Assembly: GCF_029227915.1 (NCBI RefSeq)
Contig: NC_079889.1
Span: 7,998,001-8,062,000, forward strand
Source: Hydractinia symbiolongicarpus
Taxonomy: Eukaryota > Cnidaria > Hydrozoa > Anthoathecata > Hydractiniidae
Length of the DNA: 64,000 nt
Reading direction: 5' to 3'
This document shows, piece after piece, positions 24,020-36,108 of the stretch. The notes below the pieces were generated by a model. It was not told the DNA's origin and searched no databases. It saw only the letters and a program-made list of their open reading frames with translations. The position numbers and the translations under genes are program-made. Positions within the stretch are counted from its first letter, which is position 1. Each line of letters begins with the position of its first letter.

Positions 24020-26239
24020 GTCTCACTTATCAGGGACTTGTGTACTTTATATTTACGTTATATATTTCTTGTACCTGTATATATATCAAAGCAAGCAAAA
24101 TAATAGCAACAACATAAATTATTCAGGTCAAATTTTTATACAATCTTATAACCCAAAACATATAAAACCCTTTTGGTCTGGGAGGGTTGTTCAGGCTCCT
24201 GTACTGCCTTTTCATAACTTTTTATTGCTACAACTAAATTGTCCATTTGTATGGTGTAATCCAGTGTATATATAAGGCTATTTCCCAATTAAAATTTATC
24301 CAAAATACTTATTTAAACAACATGTATCCACAGGCTGGACTGTTTATAACGCATCCAAGTTGTTCATATGCTTGTGGTAAATTATAATATGTTATATATA
24401 ACATAATTTAAAGAAATATTCAGTGAAGTCACTGTCAAATTATTCTTCAGGTATATTTTTCCTTTATTGATTTCAGTAACGCAATACCACTTAACAAAAC
24501 TTTACATGTACTCAGTTTTATGATGTTGCACCACAGTCTCAAAAAAGATATTATGTGTATTTTCAGAGGTGCTATCATAAAGAGAAGCTAGCATTAAACA
24601 ACAACAAAAAATTCAACTGCAAAGCAATTCAATCGATTCATAATGGTTAGTGGTGAAAAATGACAACGTCATAGCAAAATCTCAGCAAGATCACCAAACA
24701 ATTCCTTTTGTCCTATACTATATTATCCTGCCAAGGTTCATCAACATAGTTTATTAGCTTTTAGGTCGTTTAAAAAGCTGCAATGGTGCAAGTATAAATA
24801 TTGTTTTGCAGTTATTGCACACAAAAAAAAGCAGCAAGCGAAAACAATTATAAATTTAGAATTCATCTTATTTTATTATACCAGCAAAGTCTGAGGTTTG
24901 TGTTCTTGTGAAATTAATTATTTTAAAAAAATACGTGTATATATATATTCCCTGTGTTGTTTCAAGAAACATGACCCCAGTATTTCCTCTTATACTGTGT
25001 TGTTTAAAGGAAGCATTTAAACACACACACTGTCCTTTGTCAATGCATACTCTATATACTACAGTAAGTTAGGGTCAAACCATAAAAAAAAGTTTAATTT
25101 GGCCAAACTTGTTCCCAGGGCCTTTTGCCAAAGAAATTGCAAGGATACAACAGGCTCGAGGGATGAGTTTAGAATTTACAATAGTGCAAGTAGCAGCCAT
25201 TTCTATTCTTTGTTGTCTTACGCCAGTGGTTCTGCAAGGTTTCTGAAAGAACTACGATAAAAACTGTTAAAACTGTATCATAGAGGGTTAATACAGTGCC
25301 GTATAGTCCGATTGAAAGCTGTCAATATGGGACCTTAATATGTGCTTAAATAGCACCATAAGTTGCATGAAAATTATCTAAACGGTACTGCAGAAGGTTT
25401 ATAAGGCACTGTAAGTCACTTGAAAACTGCCAAAACACGGTTGTAAAAGGCTAATATGGTGCCGTATTTTGCTTAAAAACTGTCAAAATGGTACTGCAGA
25501 AAGTAAATGCTGAGTTGTATGTTGCTTGAAAGTTATTAAAACAGTACCATAGAAGGATAATACAGCACTGTAGTTCTCCAAAGACTAATAAGACTTCTTT
25601 ACAGGGAAATACCCCATAACATAACCACCTGTTAAACCGTTCCAGCTAAAAATACCTGTTATTAAAATTATGCCGCAAAAATTATTCTCAAAGAAAGATT
25701 TTTCATAAAAAATACAATTAAAATTTTCAGAAGGATAATATTGTTGTAACAAAAAATAAAGGAAGTAAATGTGTCGTTCCCCAACCTTTTTGCATAGTTG
25801 TTTTAAGGGATGGCTTATAGTCAAAACAATGAAAGACATGTGGCGAAGAGTAGAGTTGCCAAAAAACATCAAAACATAATCTTTAAATATTATATTAACA
25901 TTTTTTGTTGTTCAGGCTTGTTTCTTACACATATATTACGAACAATTTCCAACTTGATTTGACGCTATCTTTATCACATTTCTTCTTCACGCGATCTCCA
26001 TAAATAACATTTGAATTTAGAATATGGGATTTGGTCGATGGTATTAATAATAAAACTTTCTCGATTATCCAAATTTTTATTTCTTAACTTTGATAAGTTT
26101 TTCAGTTATTTTTGCACATTATTTATATTATTTAACAAGCAATATAATTCCCATAATAAAAAAAGATATTTAAGAAACTCATATTATTTACAAAAAGCAT
26201 TCCTAACCCTAAAAATATTATCTTGTAAATATCAAGTAA
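24020..26239. other. Intergenic region upstream of KIF17
   Basis: Should include the KIF17 promoter just above 24019. The stretch near 24660-24790 resembles 14690-14800 (shared CTATACTATATT and TGCCAAG words), so a dispersed repeat is likely. A degenerate tandem array occupies about 25258-25572. No gene is supportable. Confidence 0.45.
25258..25572. repeat. Degenerate tandem array of about 60-bp units
   Basis: About five diverged units share the order AAAACTGTcAAAA, GGTACTGCAGAAGG, TTAATAcaGTGCCGTAT, GCTTGAAA. Spacing varies by a few bases between copies, indicating an old satellite-like array. Confidence 0.75.
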
Positions 26240-27978
26240 ATGGAATGTCACCAAACCATGAAAGATCTACTATTGGCTTATGACAAAGGCTTAGCCCAAC
26301 TAGAAGTATTTTTAGAGAAAAGAATTCTATCGAATGAAATTTCATTTTTCGCTCCAATGAAAGGAATGAAACTAAAAAGTTTTTCTTCTACTACAGTTAA
26401 AACAGTTTGCAAAACAAAGGCCAAATCTGTCACTATAACAGCGGAACGCAGTATGTTTGAAAAATTACTTATCATTGTCCAACAGCGTGAGGAAATCTCT
26501 ATGAAAGAAATTCTGAGATATTCTTTAAGCCCAATTCCTTGGGCTCTAGCTCTTCCTGATGGTGGTACGTTTAAATTGGTAAAATCAAAGCTTTTGAATG
26601 TTAACGATGGTCCAGTTTTAAATTCATTACCCAAAATTTGCGCTTTTGTTATCGATGGTATGGTTACTCTTCAACAAACCAATACTACGAATATCGATAC
26701 ATTTGGAGAACTAGCTGATTCAATGTTGGATAGAGTTCTTGCAGGTTCAAGGTCTAAACAGAATTTAGTTCGTTATGGATCAATATCGGAAAACTCTATC
26801 AAAGGCTATAAACGACAACGAAATTATTTTGCTGCCACCATGTGAATCTAAAGCTAACAAAGTTTGCATTTCCACTGTCGATAGTGACGTTCCCATTTAC
26901 CCATTTTACATACAAGAATTTATTCAAGTTCCGTGAAGTTTGGGACAGGCAATAACCAGCGACTACTAGATATCTTCGTGATACGATCTTCACTTGGCCC
27001 ATTACTTTCGGCTGCTTTTGTTTCTCTATATGGTATTGGTAAAGTCAAAGCATTTAACACTTTGAAAAAATCTGAAAAGTATCAAGTCGTGTTCTCCAAC
27101 TTCGGTTCACATTTGATGCGAATCTTTTTTCAACGATAGAACGGTTTGTGTGCGACCTATACAATTCAAAATCATGTGTAAGCTGTGATGAAGCACGTTA
27201 TTTTAAGTTTTGCAGCAGGAAAGACACTGTCCCTAAGCCGCAGCAACTGCCCCCAACAAATGATGCTTTGCTTTGTCACAGTAAACGCGTGTCTTACATC
27301 ATTTCAATTATAAAAAGATCGCTTACAGCATATCCGGACATACCATCACTAGATGGACATGGCTGGACATTAAAGGATGGTGTTTTAGAATCTCAATGGA
27401 TGTTGCGATGTTCATGGCGCCGTAGATTTAGTGGTTATAGCTCTCGTACTCTGTGCGGCAGACCGGGGTTCGATTCCTCTTGACAGCGATTCAACATGGG
27501 CGAGTGAATGTTACCATAGCCCCGGGTTAACCAAAGCCATGTGAGGGAAATTGGGGAGATAGCACACTGTGTGGGCCGTTGGATGTTGCCGGGAGTTGTC
27601 TAGAAGAGCGCGGCCCCTGCTAATTGGGCTCAAAATGAGCATTAAATACTCTAGGACTCTTCATCTAAGTCATGGCCCCTCCTGGAAATAATAAACAGGG
27701 TATATCCCTCGATATTTGTGAGGCTAGCCATGTGAAATATGCACATCTATCTATCTATCTATCTATCTATCTGCGACAACCTGCACCTGATACAATACTT
27801 TCTTTATCTCGTGTTGTGCAACTGCAAAAAGAAACAATGTGCTACCTCAAACTGTATGTGCAAATCACATGGGTTGTCATGTACTGATCTTTGTGGATGT
27901 AGCGATGATTGTAACAATAAGCTTGATGAAAATAATTTCTCGGATAACAGCTGCGACGACAGTGACAGTCATTTTTAG
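26240..27978 (+). pseudogene. Broken multi-copy gene relic ending in a TSO1/tesmin-like CXC motif
   Basis: Fragments in different frames follow one protein order: a 201-residue stretch (ATG 26240 to stop 26845) with LLLAYDKGLAQLEVFLEKR and the DGM...FGELAD...ENSIKGYKRQRN pattern; a frame-shifted middle (26933-27139) with SLYGIGKVKAF; a third piece (27148 onward) with LPPTNDAL and GHGWTLKDGVLESQWM; and a cysteine tail (about 27820-27978) with CNCKKKQC and GLSCTDLCGC, spaced like a CXC domain. I associate this order with high-copy uncharacterised genes of cnidarians; that is memory, not a search. Frameshifts, stops and a SINE at 27409-27771 show that it is dead. Function unknown. Confidence 0.6.
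27409..27771 (+). mobile_element. tRNA-derived SINE with (TCTA)n tail, full length (363 bp)
   Basis: A tRNA-like head contains an A-box-like TTTAGTGGTTATAGC (27428-27442) and a perfect B box, GGTTCGATTCC (27467-27477). A unique body and a TCTA microsatellite tail (27746-27770) follow. TGCGA at 27404-27408 and 27772-27776 is the target duplication. Removing the insert joins CAATGGATGTTGCGA to CAACCTGCACC in frame, so it split the host relic. Four further pieces of the family lie at 35540-35919, 39747-39775 and 40709-40846. Not a functional tRNA gene: the cloverleaf is degenerate. Confidence 0.88.
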
Positions 27979-30118
27979 TGCTATAATACAGTAAAATTGT
28001 AAAATTTTATAATGTTTATAATTGTTTTTATCTAACTATTATGATATCATAGATATCACTAATGATATTTTTCCAAATAATAAGTTCCGTTTGCTATAAA
28101 TGTTACATTCTCCATTTACTTTTTCATTTTCTATTGAGCGGTATTTTTATTTTTAATTTTTGATGATTTCTTGATGATGTTATCTACAAAATGATGTCAT
28201 AGAAATATATTTGGTCTGCAAAAGGCTTGGGTCCAATCCTAGTTAAAGACGACCAATTTTTTACGAATATGCACATAACATAGCACATATTAAAAAAATT
28301 ACGATGTCTATCACTTGTCCAATTTATTTTGCTGTCTCCTCCCTGACTAATGTCAAGAGAACTGTTTGTTTAGATAATCACATAACTTTTGGCAAAAAAG
28401 TCACGTGGCTTGGATTTTAACCAATAGGATTATTGCATGTTTGGGGGTAAATAAACACTTATTATGGTAATGTTCCTAAAACATTATTCTTTGTCGCACC
28501 ATAGCTTGATGGTTAGGGATCGTCTTCAAGATCGTTTCATATTGTTTTATTTTTTAATTAACATGATAAATAAAAAAAATTAATTATCCATCAAGTAATT
28601 GAATGGATATTCATGTGTAAAAAGCACATGCTTATGGAAAAAAATTATTTAACAACTGTGTTCGAATTTTTTTCACCGCAATTAAAATATCAGTTTCGGT
28701 TTCTCTCCTTTTATAACAAAATAAGACGATTTTATGTTTGAAAGAGCGTTTTCTGGTCATTTAGAACGAATACGGTGATATTTACGCTTTGTAGGGTTGT
28801 TTTCTTGTCATTATAGAACGAATTACGGTGATATTTAAGCTACGTAGGGAAGTTTTTCTCATCATTGCAGAACAAATAATGGTGATATTTAAACACCGAA
28901 GAGATGTGTTCTTTTTAATTTACAACAAAATACTGCAACATTAAGTTTCGTAGGTATGTTTTCGAAATTTTAGAATAAAATACAGCAATTTTTAAGCTTT
29001 GAAAAAACGTGTTCTTGTCATTTTAAAAAATAATTACGTTTAACAACTTTAATTGGTTTTTAATTGGTTCAACATCATTTTAAAATTTGTTTAATGATAT
29101 GTCATTAAAACTTGTACATTTTTTCTTAGTCTGTTATAACATCATGTTGTGAAAAAATGTATATAAAACATTCAATTCGTCTCATGATACGAATATGACA
29201 TGGTGTGTAAAATATAATGAAATAATTTCTGTATGATAAAAATTGTTTTAATTCGTATTAAAAATGAAACAATCCTATTTTATACGAATTAAAACGATCA
29301 TGATCGTTTCAAGATTGTATCAACATTTTTTTAAATGGTTTACAGATCAACGTGAAGTGATTTGAAACGATATGCAATTTATTGTAATTTATTTTATTTA
29401 ATAAGCTCATAAATGATATAAAGTGGAAGCGAATGGGAAACGATTTCGAAACTATTTTAAAACGAATCTAAAAAATTTGAAACAAATTACAAAACGAATT
29501 CTGAAACGAATTGTTTCCCCAAAGCAATTAACGTAATAAAAACATAGTGAAAATATTTTTAGACATTCCTTTCTTACTTCGACAGATGTCACAAAAGGTT
29601 AATTTCTTTGAAAAGACTAGTAAAATTGTGTATTCATAGTTTCAATCTACACACTTACTGGCGATCTCTTAGCTTTCTACAATGCCGTTTTCATGATTTT
29701 TCGCTCTCTAGGATGCCATTTTGATGAATTTTAAAAGATCTACGGCGATATTTTCGATTTCTACAATGCCATTTTGTTATTTTTATGACAAAGAATGCAG
29801 ACGTTTACCTAATTTGATAGTTAATTTCTTTAGAAATCAGTGATGTATGTTACATGTATTATATTAAAAACAATTTTGAAACAATTCGAAGTGAAACGAA
29901 TTTAATGAAGTGTTGAATCGAATTAATTTTTTTTTTTTTTGAAACAATTGGAAAACAATTATGAAACGATTTTCAATTCCACGAAGCGATTTGAAACTAT
30001 TTTGAAACAAATTTGAAACAAATTTTCAGAATTTTTTTTTTTTAAATTCGTTTTAAATTCATAGAGATCGCTTCAAATAAAATATTATACAAATTAAAAC
30101 GATTATTTTTGAAACATG
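27979..30118. repeat. AT-rich low-complexity region with GAAACGA/AAACGATT words
   Basis: 28730-29030 and 29650-29800 hold diverged units with GAACGAATACGGTGATATTTA-like and GCCATTTTGATG-like words. 29170-30110 is dominated by interspersed GAAACGA, AAACGATTT and GAAACAAATT words with no fixed period. No gene. 28500-28540 (TAGCTTGATGGTTAGGGATCG) recalls a tRNA-like SINE head but lacks a convincing B box. Confidence 0.55.
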
Positions 30119-30648
30119 GTTACTAAAACACGGAACAAGCGGAACAACCCCGGAACAAGCGGAACAATCCAAGAACAAACGGAACAACCCCAGAACAAGC
30201 CGGAACAAGCCGGAACAACCCGACATCTGCTGGAATAACCCAAGAATCGACATTGAACTTGGTTCGAGTCCGCACATGACGAAGAAGATCACAACTTCGC
30301 TTACTCAACACTCTTTTGAGAAAATTTTACCACAGCGCTTTTAGTGAGCGAGGCTGTGTTCCAGGAAATAACAGTATTGAAAGCATGGAACTTTGAAACT
30401 AAAGAGAGGACAGACATGGATTTCTCTTGAATCAAAACTCTCGAGGTAAGTTTTGATGATAATTTCAGATTGTACGTTTAGCTAGAATAGATGGCGTCCC
30501 CCCATTTTTTACCTTAAAATAAATGTGCAAGTGTGTGATTTTTTTCACCTCTCTCTCTGACTGTAGCTAGCTAGCTATGAAACCATCATAAAGCAATCTA
30601 GTTTCCATCTATTTTTTTTAGCTCTCCAAAACGCCATTTGGACCACTT

Positions 30649-33600
30649 TTGGAATACATGTCACCTTATATGTGGCTGAATGTTAGTCATTTGGCTGACA
30701 CCTATATAATCAATAATTTTGAAGACATGCATGTTATCAAAAGACATGCCGAGGAAATCAACTTCAGTGATTCTTTGCCTCAACTCATAATTTACAATTT
30801 TAATGTTGAAAGATACAAGGAAACAGAGAATTTTATGGACCTTGACGAATGTCCTGACATGGTGGCAAATGTATTTTTAGATGTAAGTTCTCCATGCATT
30901 TTATTGAATTGATGCTATGAATATGGTTTTCTGGGTGATATTCAAATATTTTTCGTTGTTTTCGTATGAAATTTTCTGTCATAGCCTTCTTCAGGGATTT
31001 AGATTTTTATACAGAATGAATTTTATCTTTTCCAGTACGTTGATGACGATTCTTCCACTGCTTATCAAACATATGCACCAACACAAGAATTGTCGGATGA
31101 GACTGGTAAAAGCGATGACTGGAATAAAGTGCAGCTGCCAGATGAAGCTGTTGAAAAAGATGATAAGAATATTGAGCAGCTGTCAGATGAGACTGTGAAA
31201 AATGATGATAGGCATGTGGAGCAGATGGATAAAGCTGAAGTTGTTATAAATATTTTATTGAACAATCCGTCAGACTTTGAACTGAAACATAAACCTTCAG
31301 GAATAAGAAAAAACTTTGTGTGCACATTGAACTCAGAGTTAGTTTCTATTGAAAATGCCAGGGCCGATGATAATGGTGCAGGCCTCGTCAGGAATGGCGT
31401 GCGATCGCACGCGCACACGCCCACACACGCCATGTTTGAATGTTCCTGTGCGATCTTCACACGCCAAAAAAAACACTAAATACCTCAGGCGTGCGCTAAT
31501 CGCACACCAAAATAAATAATGTTCTGTTCACTAAAGACGCACAGGAATAATATAAAGTACCGATCGCGAGTAAAGCTACACATCTTTGAGAGTACGAGTA
31601 CAAATAAATGTGAATAAAATAATTCAGAGTGAGAGTACAATGCGAGTGCGAGTAAAATAAATAAGAGTAATCAATAATTAAACTACTCGCAAGTAAATCT
31701 TCAAAAAAATATATCATGTTACTCGATATTTTTTTTAATTTAGTTGCTCTTTTGAAATTAATAAATAAATTTAAAGTTCAACTTTTCCGTCTTTTACTTC
31801 TTTAAATACTTTCGCTACTTTCGTTATATGAAATCACTTCCAGCATGTTCTTTCGCAGAAATCACTTCCAGCATGCTCTTTCGCAAGCACAGAGTCAGCA
31901 TGATATCTAATTATAGTTATGGTGATCAATTGCCACATGCAGACTTTGCTTTCTGAATATTTTTCAACAAACATTGCTTTACAACTCAGACAACAATCTG
32001 TATAGTTTTAAAACATCGCCATATAAACAGGACGTCACAAAGCTTGTTATTGTTTTGTTTAGGGGGTAATGTTTTAAGATCGAAGCAACAATAATAACGT
32101 GAGGGATTTTTTTATAAAAAAACAGTTTAATGATATATTTTTCGCACATTTTAGTTTCGTCGCAACAAATTACCTGCTTTTCAAAACATGGCAAAATTAG
32201 TGTTGCTGTATGCGAGTTCTATAATTATTCGAAAAAAAAATGGAACAAAAATGAGCACACACCATTGCACGCCATTGAAAATTATGCCGTGCGAACAACG
32301 CATGCCTCAAAATTATTAAGAAGGATCATGACGTGCGAAGCTCGCACGCCAGCATTTTTCTTCCTGACGAGGCCTGATGGTGCTTACCTCCATAAGGGAT
32401 GCCCTAAAAGATTTTATTTCGTGGAATATGAAAATGGTACTATCAAGTCATGTGCGACGGCTCATTCAGAAAATGGTGTTTATTATGTCAATGATAGGCG
32501 TGGCGCAAAATATATGAAACGTACTGTTCAATCATGTGATGTCTATGAACTAACCCGTATGTACAGGCAAAGTAAAAACAATCCAAAGTTCATGCAAACT
32601 ATTGCGTCACTGAGAAAAGCTGATTCAAGCAAACCCTCGCAATATTATTTGTTGACATATAGTTGGATGGACAATGAAGAACATGACGGAAATGATTTCA
32701 TTGTACCTCGTCGTGAATTAAAGAAAAAAGCTCTTAGTAAAATTGAGAATGGTGACAGTAGTGCTAAAGTTTATCGCGACTTGGTTATTGAAGCAAAAGT
32801 ATGTATTATTTTTTTCTGTATATTTTTCTGGATATTTTCAGTTAAAGAATGTAATTTTTTTACATATATTCAATACAGTCAGTACCATTTCTAACAAATG
32901 AGTTGTGTTTGTTTTTATTACACTCTTAAAATTCAATTATAAGTTTACATTCAATACAGTTTTCTTTTTTTTTTAGGTACCTAGCGAAGAACCACGAGAT
33001 CCGAAATATATTCATAATATCAAAGCTCAATTTAGTCAACAAAATAAAGTTGATCCACCTGTTAATGTTAATCAAACAAATGAAAGACAAAACAACAAAC
33101 ATGTGAAATCTGATGTTACCAGATCATTACATATCCTTCAATTCCACCGAGCAAATGTTACAAGATTTAATCAGATTTTGTGTCAACGGAAACAGTATTT
33201 TAGTTGTGGATACAACATTCGAATTATGTGATGCGTTGTGGTTGACTGACAGTTCTTTCCAAAATGAAGCTCTTGTGAATAACAAAGGATAGCACCCCGT
33301 ATTCCCTGGTCCATATATGTAGCATTTTAAGAAAACCAGGGAGGTTTATAGGTAAGTATTTTCAAAGTATATGGAGTGTAACAGTCTTAAAGTGATCTCG
33401 AAAAAGGGTAGTATTAACAGAGCCTTCACTTCAATCGTTTTTTTTTCAGAGATAAAAAATTGAATTTTGTATATTTTTAGGCGTTTAGCATTGGAAATTG
33501 TCAACGAATGTCCATTAACAATTCAAATAAAAAAGGTTGGCCATGATTTAGATGAGGCTGTGGGTTCTGGTTTGGCCGATGTATTTGTCAATGCGAAGAG

Positions 33601-34738
33601 ATTGTATTGTACAGAACAATAGCAAAAAGCTGATATCCGACATTTACAAAACATTGGTGCGAATAAACAGAGTGTGGACAGAATTATGGCGGATATTTAT
33701 GGTACAAACGTTGGATTAGTGGAGCAGTTGGGCTTAGCAGATGCCGAAGATACAGACAATTTTGATGCAAAAGTAATCAGTTTTGAATCTGTTTGGGAAA
33801 ATCTGGTTCCTGGTTTTCATTCTTGGTTTTTGAAACATCGATCACTGAAATTCAAACAAAATCTGGTACTTGATGCAAGGTCATGTCTGAATATTTCTGG
33901 TAGATTTTATTCGAATGGTCTGGAGAGTGCTCACCTCCTACAGAAAAAATTTCTAGCAGATGAATTATAACATCATCGAATATAACATCAGTAAATGAAG
34001 CTTTGTCAGAATGGGTAGCCGAGTTCTACACAGAAGCAGTCAGGGCACTGAGAGGAGTTGGTAGATACCGACTTGCTGTTGGCTACGAGCAATTCTTTGT
34101 CGAACATGTTAAATGGAATCAATGAAGTCGGGTTAGAAGACAACAGCATGTGGATGTCTTTATGAAGTTTATTTCAAAATCAGCTCAACTTTATAAAAAG
34201 CCATCTGTAGCTGGCCTGAAGAAAGCCCCAAGAGAATCTTGAAGAGTTGAAAATCCTGAACCTGTATTGTTCATGAATAGAATTTCTGCTGTCTGTAAAC
34301 AAGTGTCACCATTGAAATTAGCCAGACAAAAGGATCCTAAATCTACAACCTGGACAGTCTTGCCTTTGTCATCAAATGTCGATTTTGATCCATTAAATCA
34401 AGACTGTTTTGTTGATAAAGTGTTTCAACTTGTACATAGGGATGATAAGAAAAACTGTCCTTTATCTGTTAAGCGATGTCACAGTTGTCGAAGATTGTTC
34501 ACTAAGTTGGATTGTGTTCTTGTTAAAACAGAAGGTGATAGGGACTATATATACCAATAAACAAGGCAAACAAGTGAGTTATCATGGAAATGTATACATT
34601 CACTATCTTTGCTCATGTCTTGTGGAATTCAAGCAAAACTTCGAGTTCAGTATGATAACTGTGTTGCATGTAACATTGCAGCATTTACCATCAGGGTCAG
34701 AAAAAAAGTTCATTGACACTGTCTGTTTATTGGAGTAA
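30649..34738 (+). pseudogene. Decayed intron-containing MULE-like transposase
   Basis: Coding blocks: to 30882, 31036-32798 (minus the MITE), 32977-33351, and 33481 to about 34738. The three introns (30883-31035, 32799-32976, 33352-33480) have GT/AG ends and preserve phase. Putative catalytic Asp in VVDTTFEL (GAT 33209-33211), a second Asp in VGHDLDEA (33480s-33560), and Glu in SNGLESAHLLQKKF (about 33915-33950), the N..ES.....K pattern of MULE transposases. A C-terminal Cys/His stretch has CHSCRRLFTKLDCVLVKTEG and GNVYIHYLCSCL. In-frame TAGs in the 33290s and about 33321, plus several frameshifts, make it non-functional. The N-terminal acidic repeats (31090-31230) are unexplained. Confidence 0.7.
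31379..32376. mobile_element. Nested MITE (998 bp) with CAGGCCTCGTCAGGAA TIRs
   Basis: CAGGCCTCGTCAGGAA at 31379-31394 is mirrored by its reverse complement ending at 32376, followed internally on both sides by GGCGTGCGA-type words. ATGGTG at 31373-31378 and 32377-32382 (ATGGTGC if the shared C is counted) is the target duplication. Excision joins the transposase frame exactly (Asn-Gly-Ala-Tyr), so it inserted after the MULE-like element. No ORF of its own. The CAGG start and 6-8 bp duplication hint at hAT, but this is unproven. Confidence 0.87.
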
Positions 34739-35539
34739 ATTTTTGTAACACATTCTTTTGTTCCTTTTTTCAGTTTCTTTTCATATTGTTCGTATTATAT
34801 TAGTTACTTTTCATATTTTTTGTTTTATTTTTTATGTTGTGATATGCGTTTTTTTATCGCATGTTTTTTGGTTTGTTCATACTAATGATTCATTTCATGA
34901 TTCTATGATATTTTGAAGGTCTGTTCTTTACTTTTATACCTCTTGCATTGTTTTTCTGTTTCAATGTGATTGCGATATCTAAAGACAATAACAGTAAAAA
35001 ACAGTTCGAGTTCTTACATGTTTCCTCTAGGAATAGTTTTTACGTAGATGTTTTCATACTACTCAAAGATGTACATAGTTTTTTTGCAGATATATACTTC
35101 TCTAGTTGTTCGCATCTCCTATCTTCTCCTTTTTTTAATTCTCACGTTCTACGCACTTACATACTCAGCGTTTTTTGACAGAAGACTATAAACCAAACAA
35201 TACTCTCGAAGCAACATTTGTGAAAATAAGTACACTTTAAAAGAGTAGGAAGGATAAAGCTCCGTTGAATTTATACTAGGTGTCGTGTTCAATAACCTTG
35301 TACCGAGTGGCGAAAAAAATTCTACTGTGTTCAAAAAATACCATTTTGCGAAAGCCACTTCACTTCCTGTTCCTTCCTGGCTATTATTAGGTTGTTCTGC
35401 CTGTCCCTGGCTTGTTCTCGCATTGTTCTGTTTGTTATTGGGTTGTTCCGGGGTTGTTCCACTTGTTCTTGGGTTGTTCCGCTAGCTCTTGGGTTGTTCC
35501 ACTTGTTCAGTGTTTTAGTAACGACGATTATTGAAATGA

Positions 35540-35721
35540 TCATGGAGACGAGCCTCTATCTCGCACGACCCGGGTTCGATTCCCCTTGTTGCGAATTAAT
35601 ATGGGCAGGTGAAGGTTATATCATAGCCCTGGGTTTACCCAAACTATGTGAGGGAAATAGGGGAGATGACATACTGTGTGACCATTTGTTCAGGGAATTG
35701 TGTTTGGTAGAGGGCAGATCC
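35540..35721 (+). mobile_element. SINE copy 2, head and body (plus orientation)
   Basis: Shares the B box GGTTCGATTCC (35573-35583), ATATGGGCAGGTGAAGGTTA, CATAGCCCTGGGTT and TGTGAGGGAAAT words with the full-length copy at 27409. It lacks a good A box. It breaks off at CCTAATTAGAGG, where an inverted SINE piece begins. Its tail probably resumes at 35894 and, past a MITE, at 39747. Confidence 0.75.
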
Positions 35722-35893
35722 TAATTAGAGGTAGATAGATAGATGTGCATATTTTACATGGCTAGCCTTACAAATATCGAGGGATATACCCTGTCTATTA
35801 TTTCCAGGCTTAGATGGAGAGTCTTAGGGTATTTAATGCTCCTTTTGAGCTACGCAGACTTAATTAGGGCCCGCGCTCTACTAGACAACTATA
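35722..35893 (-). mobile_element. SINE copy 3, inverted 3' half
   Basis: Starts with a TAGA microsatellite and reads, reverse-complemented, as the body and tail of the 27409 SINE (GAGCATTAAATA, GGTATATCCCTCGATATTTG, GGCTAGCCATG words). It is 5'-truncated, as is common for target-primed insertions, and seems to have inserted into copy 2. Confidence 0.72.
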
Positions 35894-36108
35894 CGGCGAG
35901 TATATCCTTCAATATATGTCAGTCAGGGTAAGCACTTAATTAGGCGACGGTAGGCTAATTAGGGCATACCACCAATTTAGGTGACTCATTGTAGCCTAGT
36001 TAGGCCATATGTACCCTAGTTAAGACATTACAATATTTAATGGCTTTTCACACATTCCTAAGAAAAAATCGCAAAAAATCTTTGTTCAGAATGGATAGTC
36101 TACCGACC

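Larger units (their letters stand above)
30119..35522 (+). mobile_element. MULE-like DNA transposon (5.4 kb) with 13-bp perfect TIRs and subterminal GGAACAA arrays
   Basis: GTTACTAAAACAC at 30119-30131 is exactly reverse-complemented at 35510-35522. Inside each end (30132-30250 and 35392-35509) an array of GGAACAAGC/GGAACAACCC-type units runs in opposite orientation. Between them is a decayed transposase-like gene with introns. No target duplication is obvious. Superfamily is inferred from the D...D...E layout of the gene. A 1 kb MITE is nested inside. Confidence 0.8.

Noticed and set aside
27423-27490. A tRNA gene at the B box GGTTCGATTCC
   Set aside because: Cloverleaf pairing is poor, and the same head recurs with a shared body and TCTA tail in other places, so it is a SINE.
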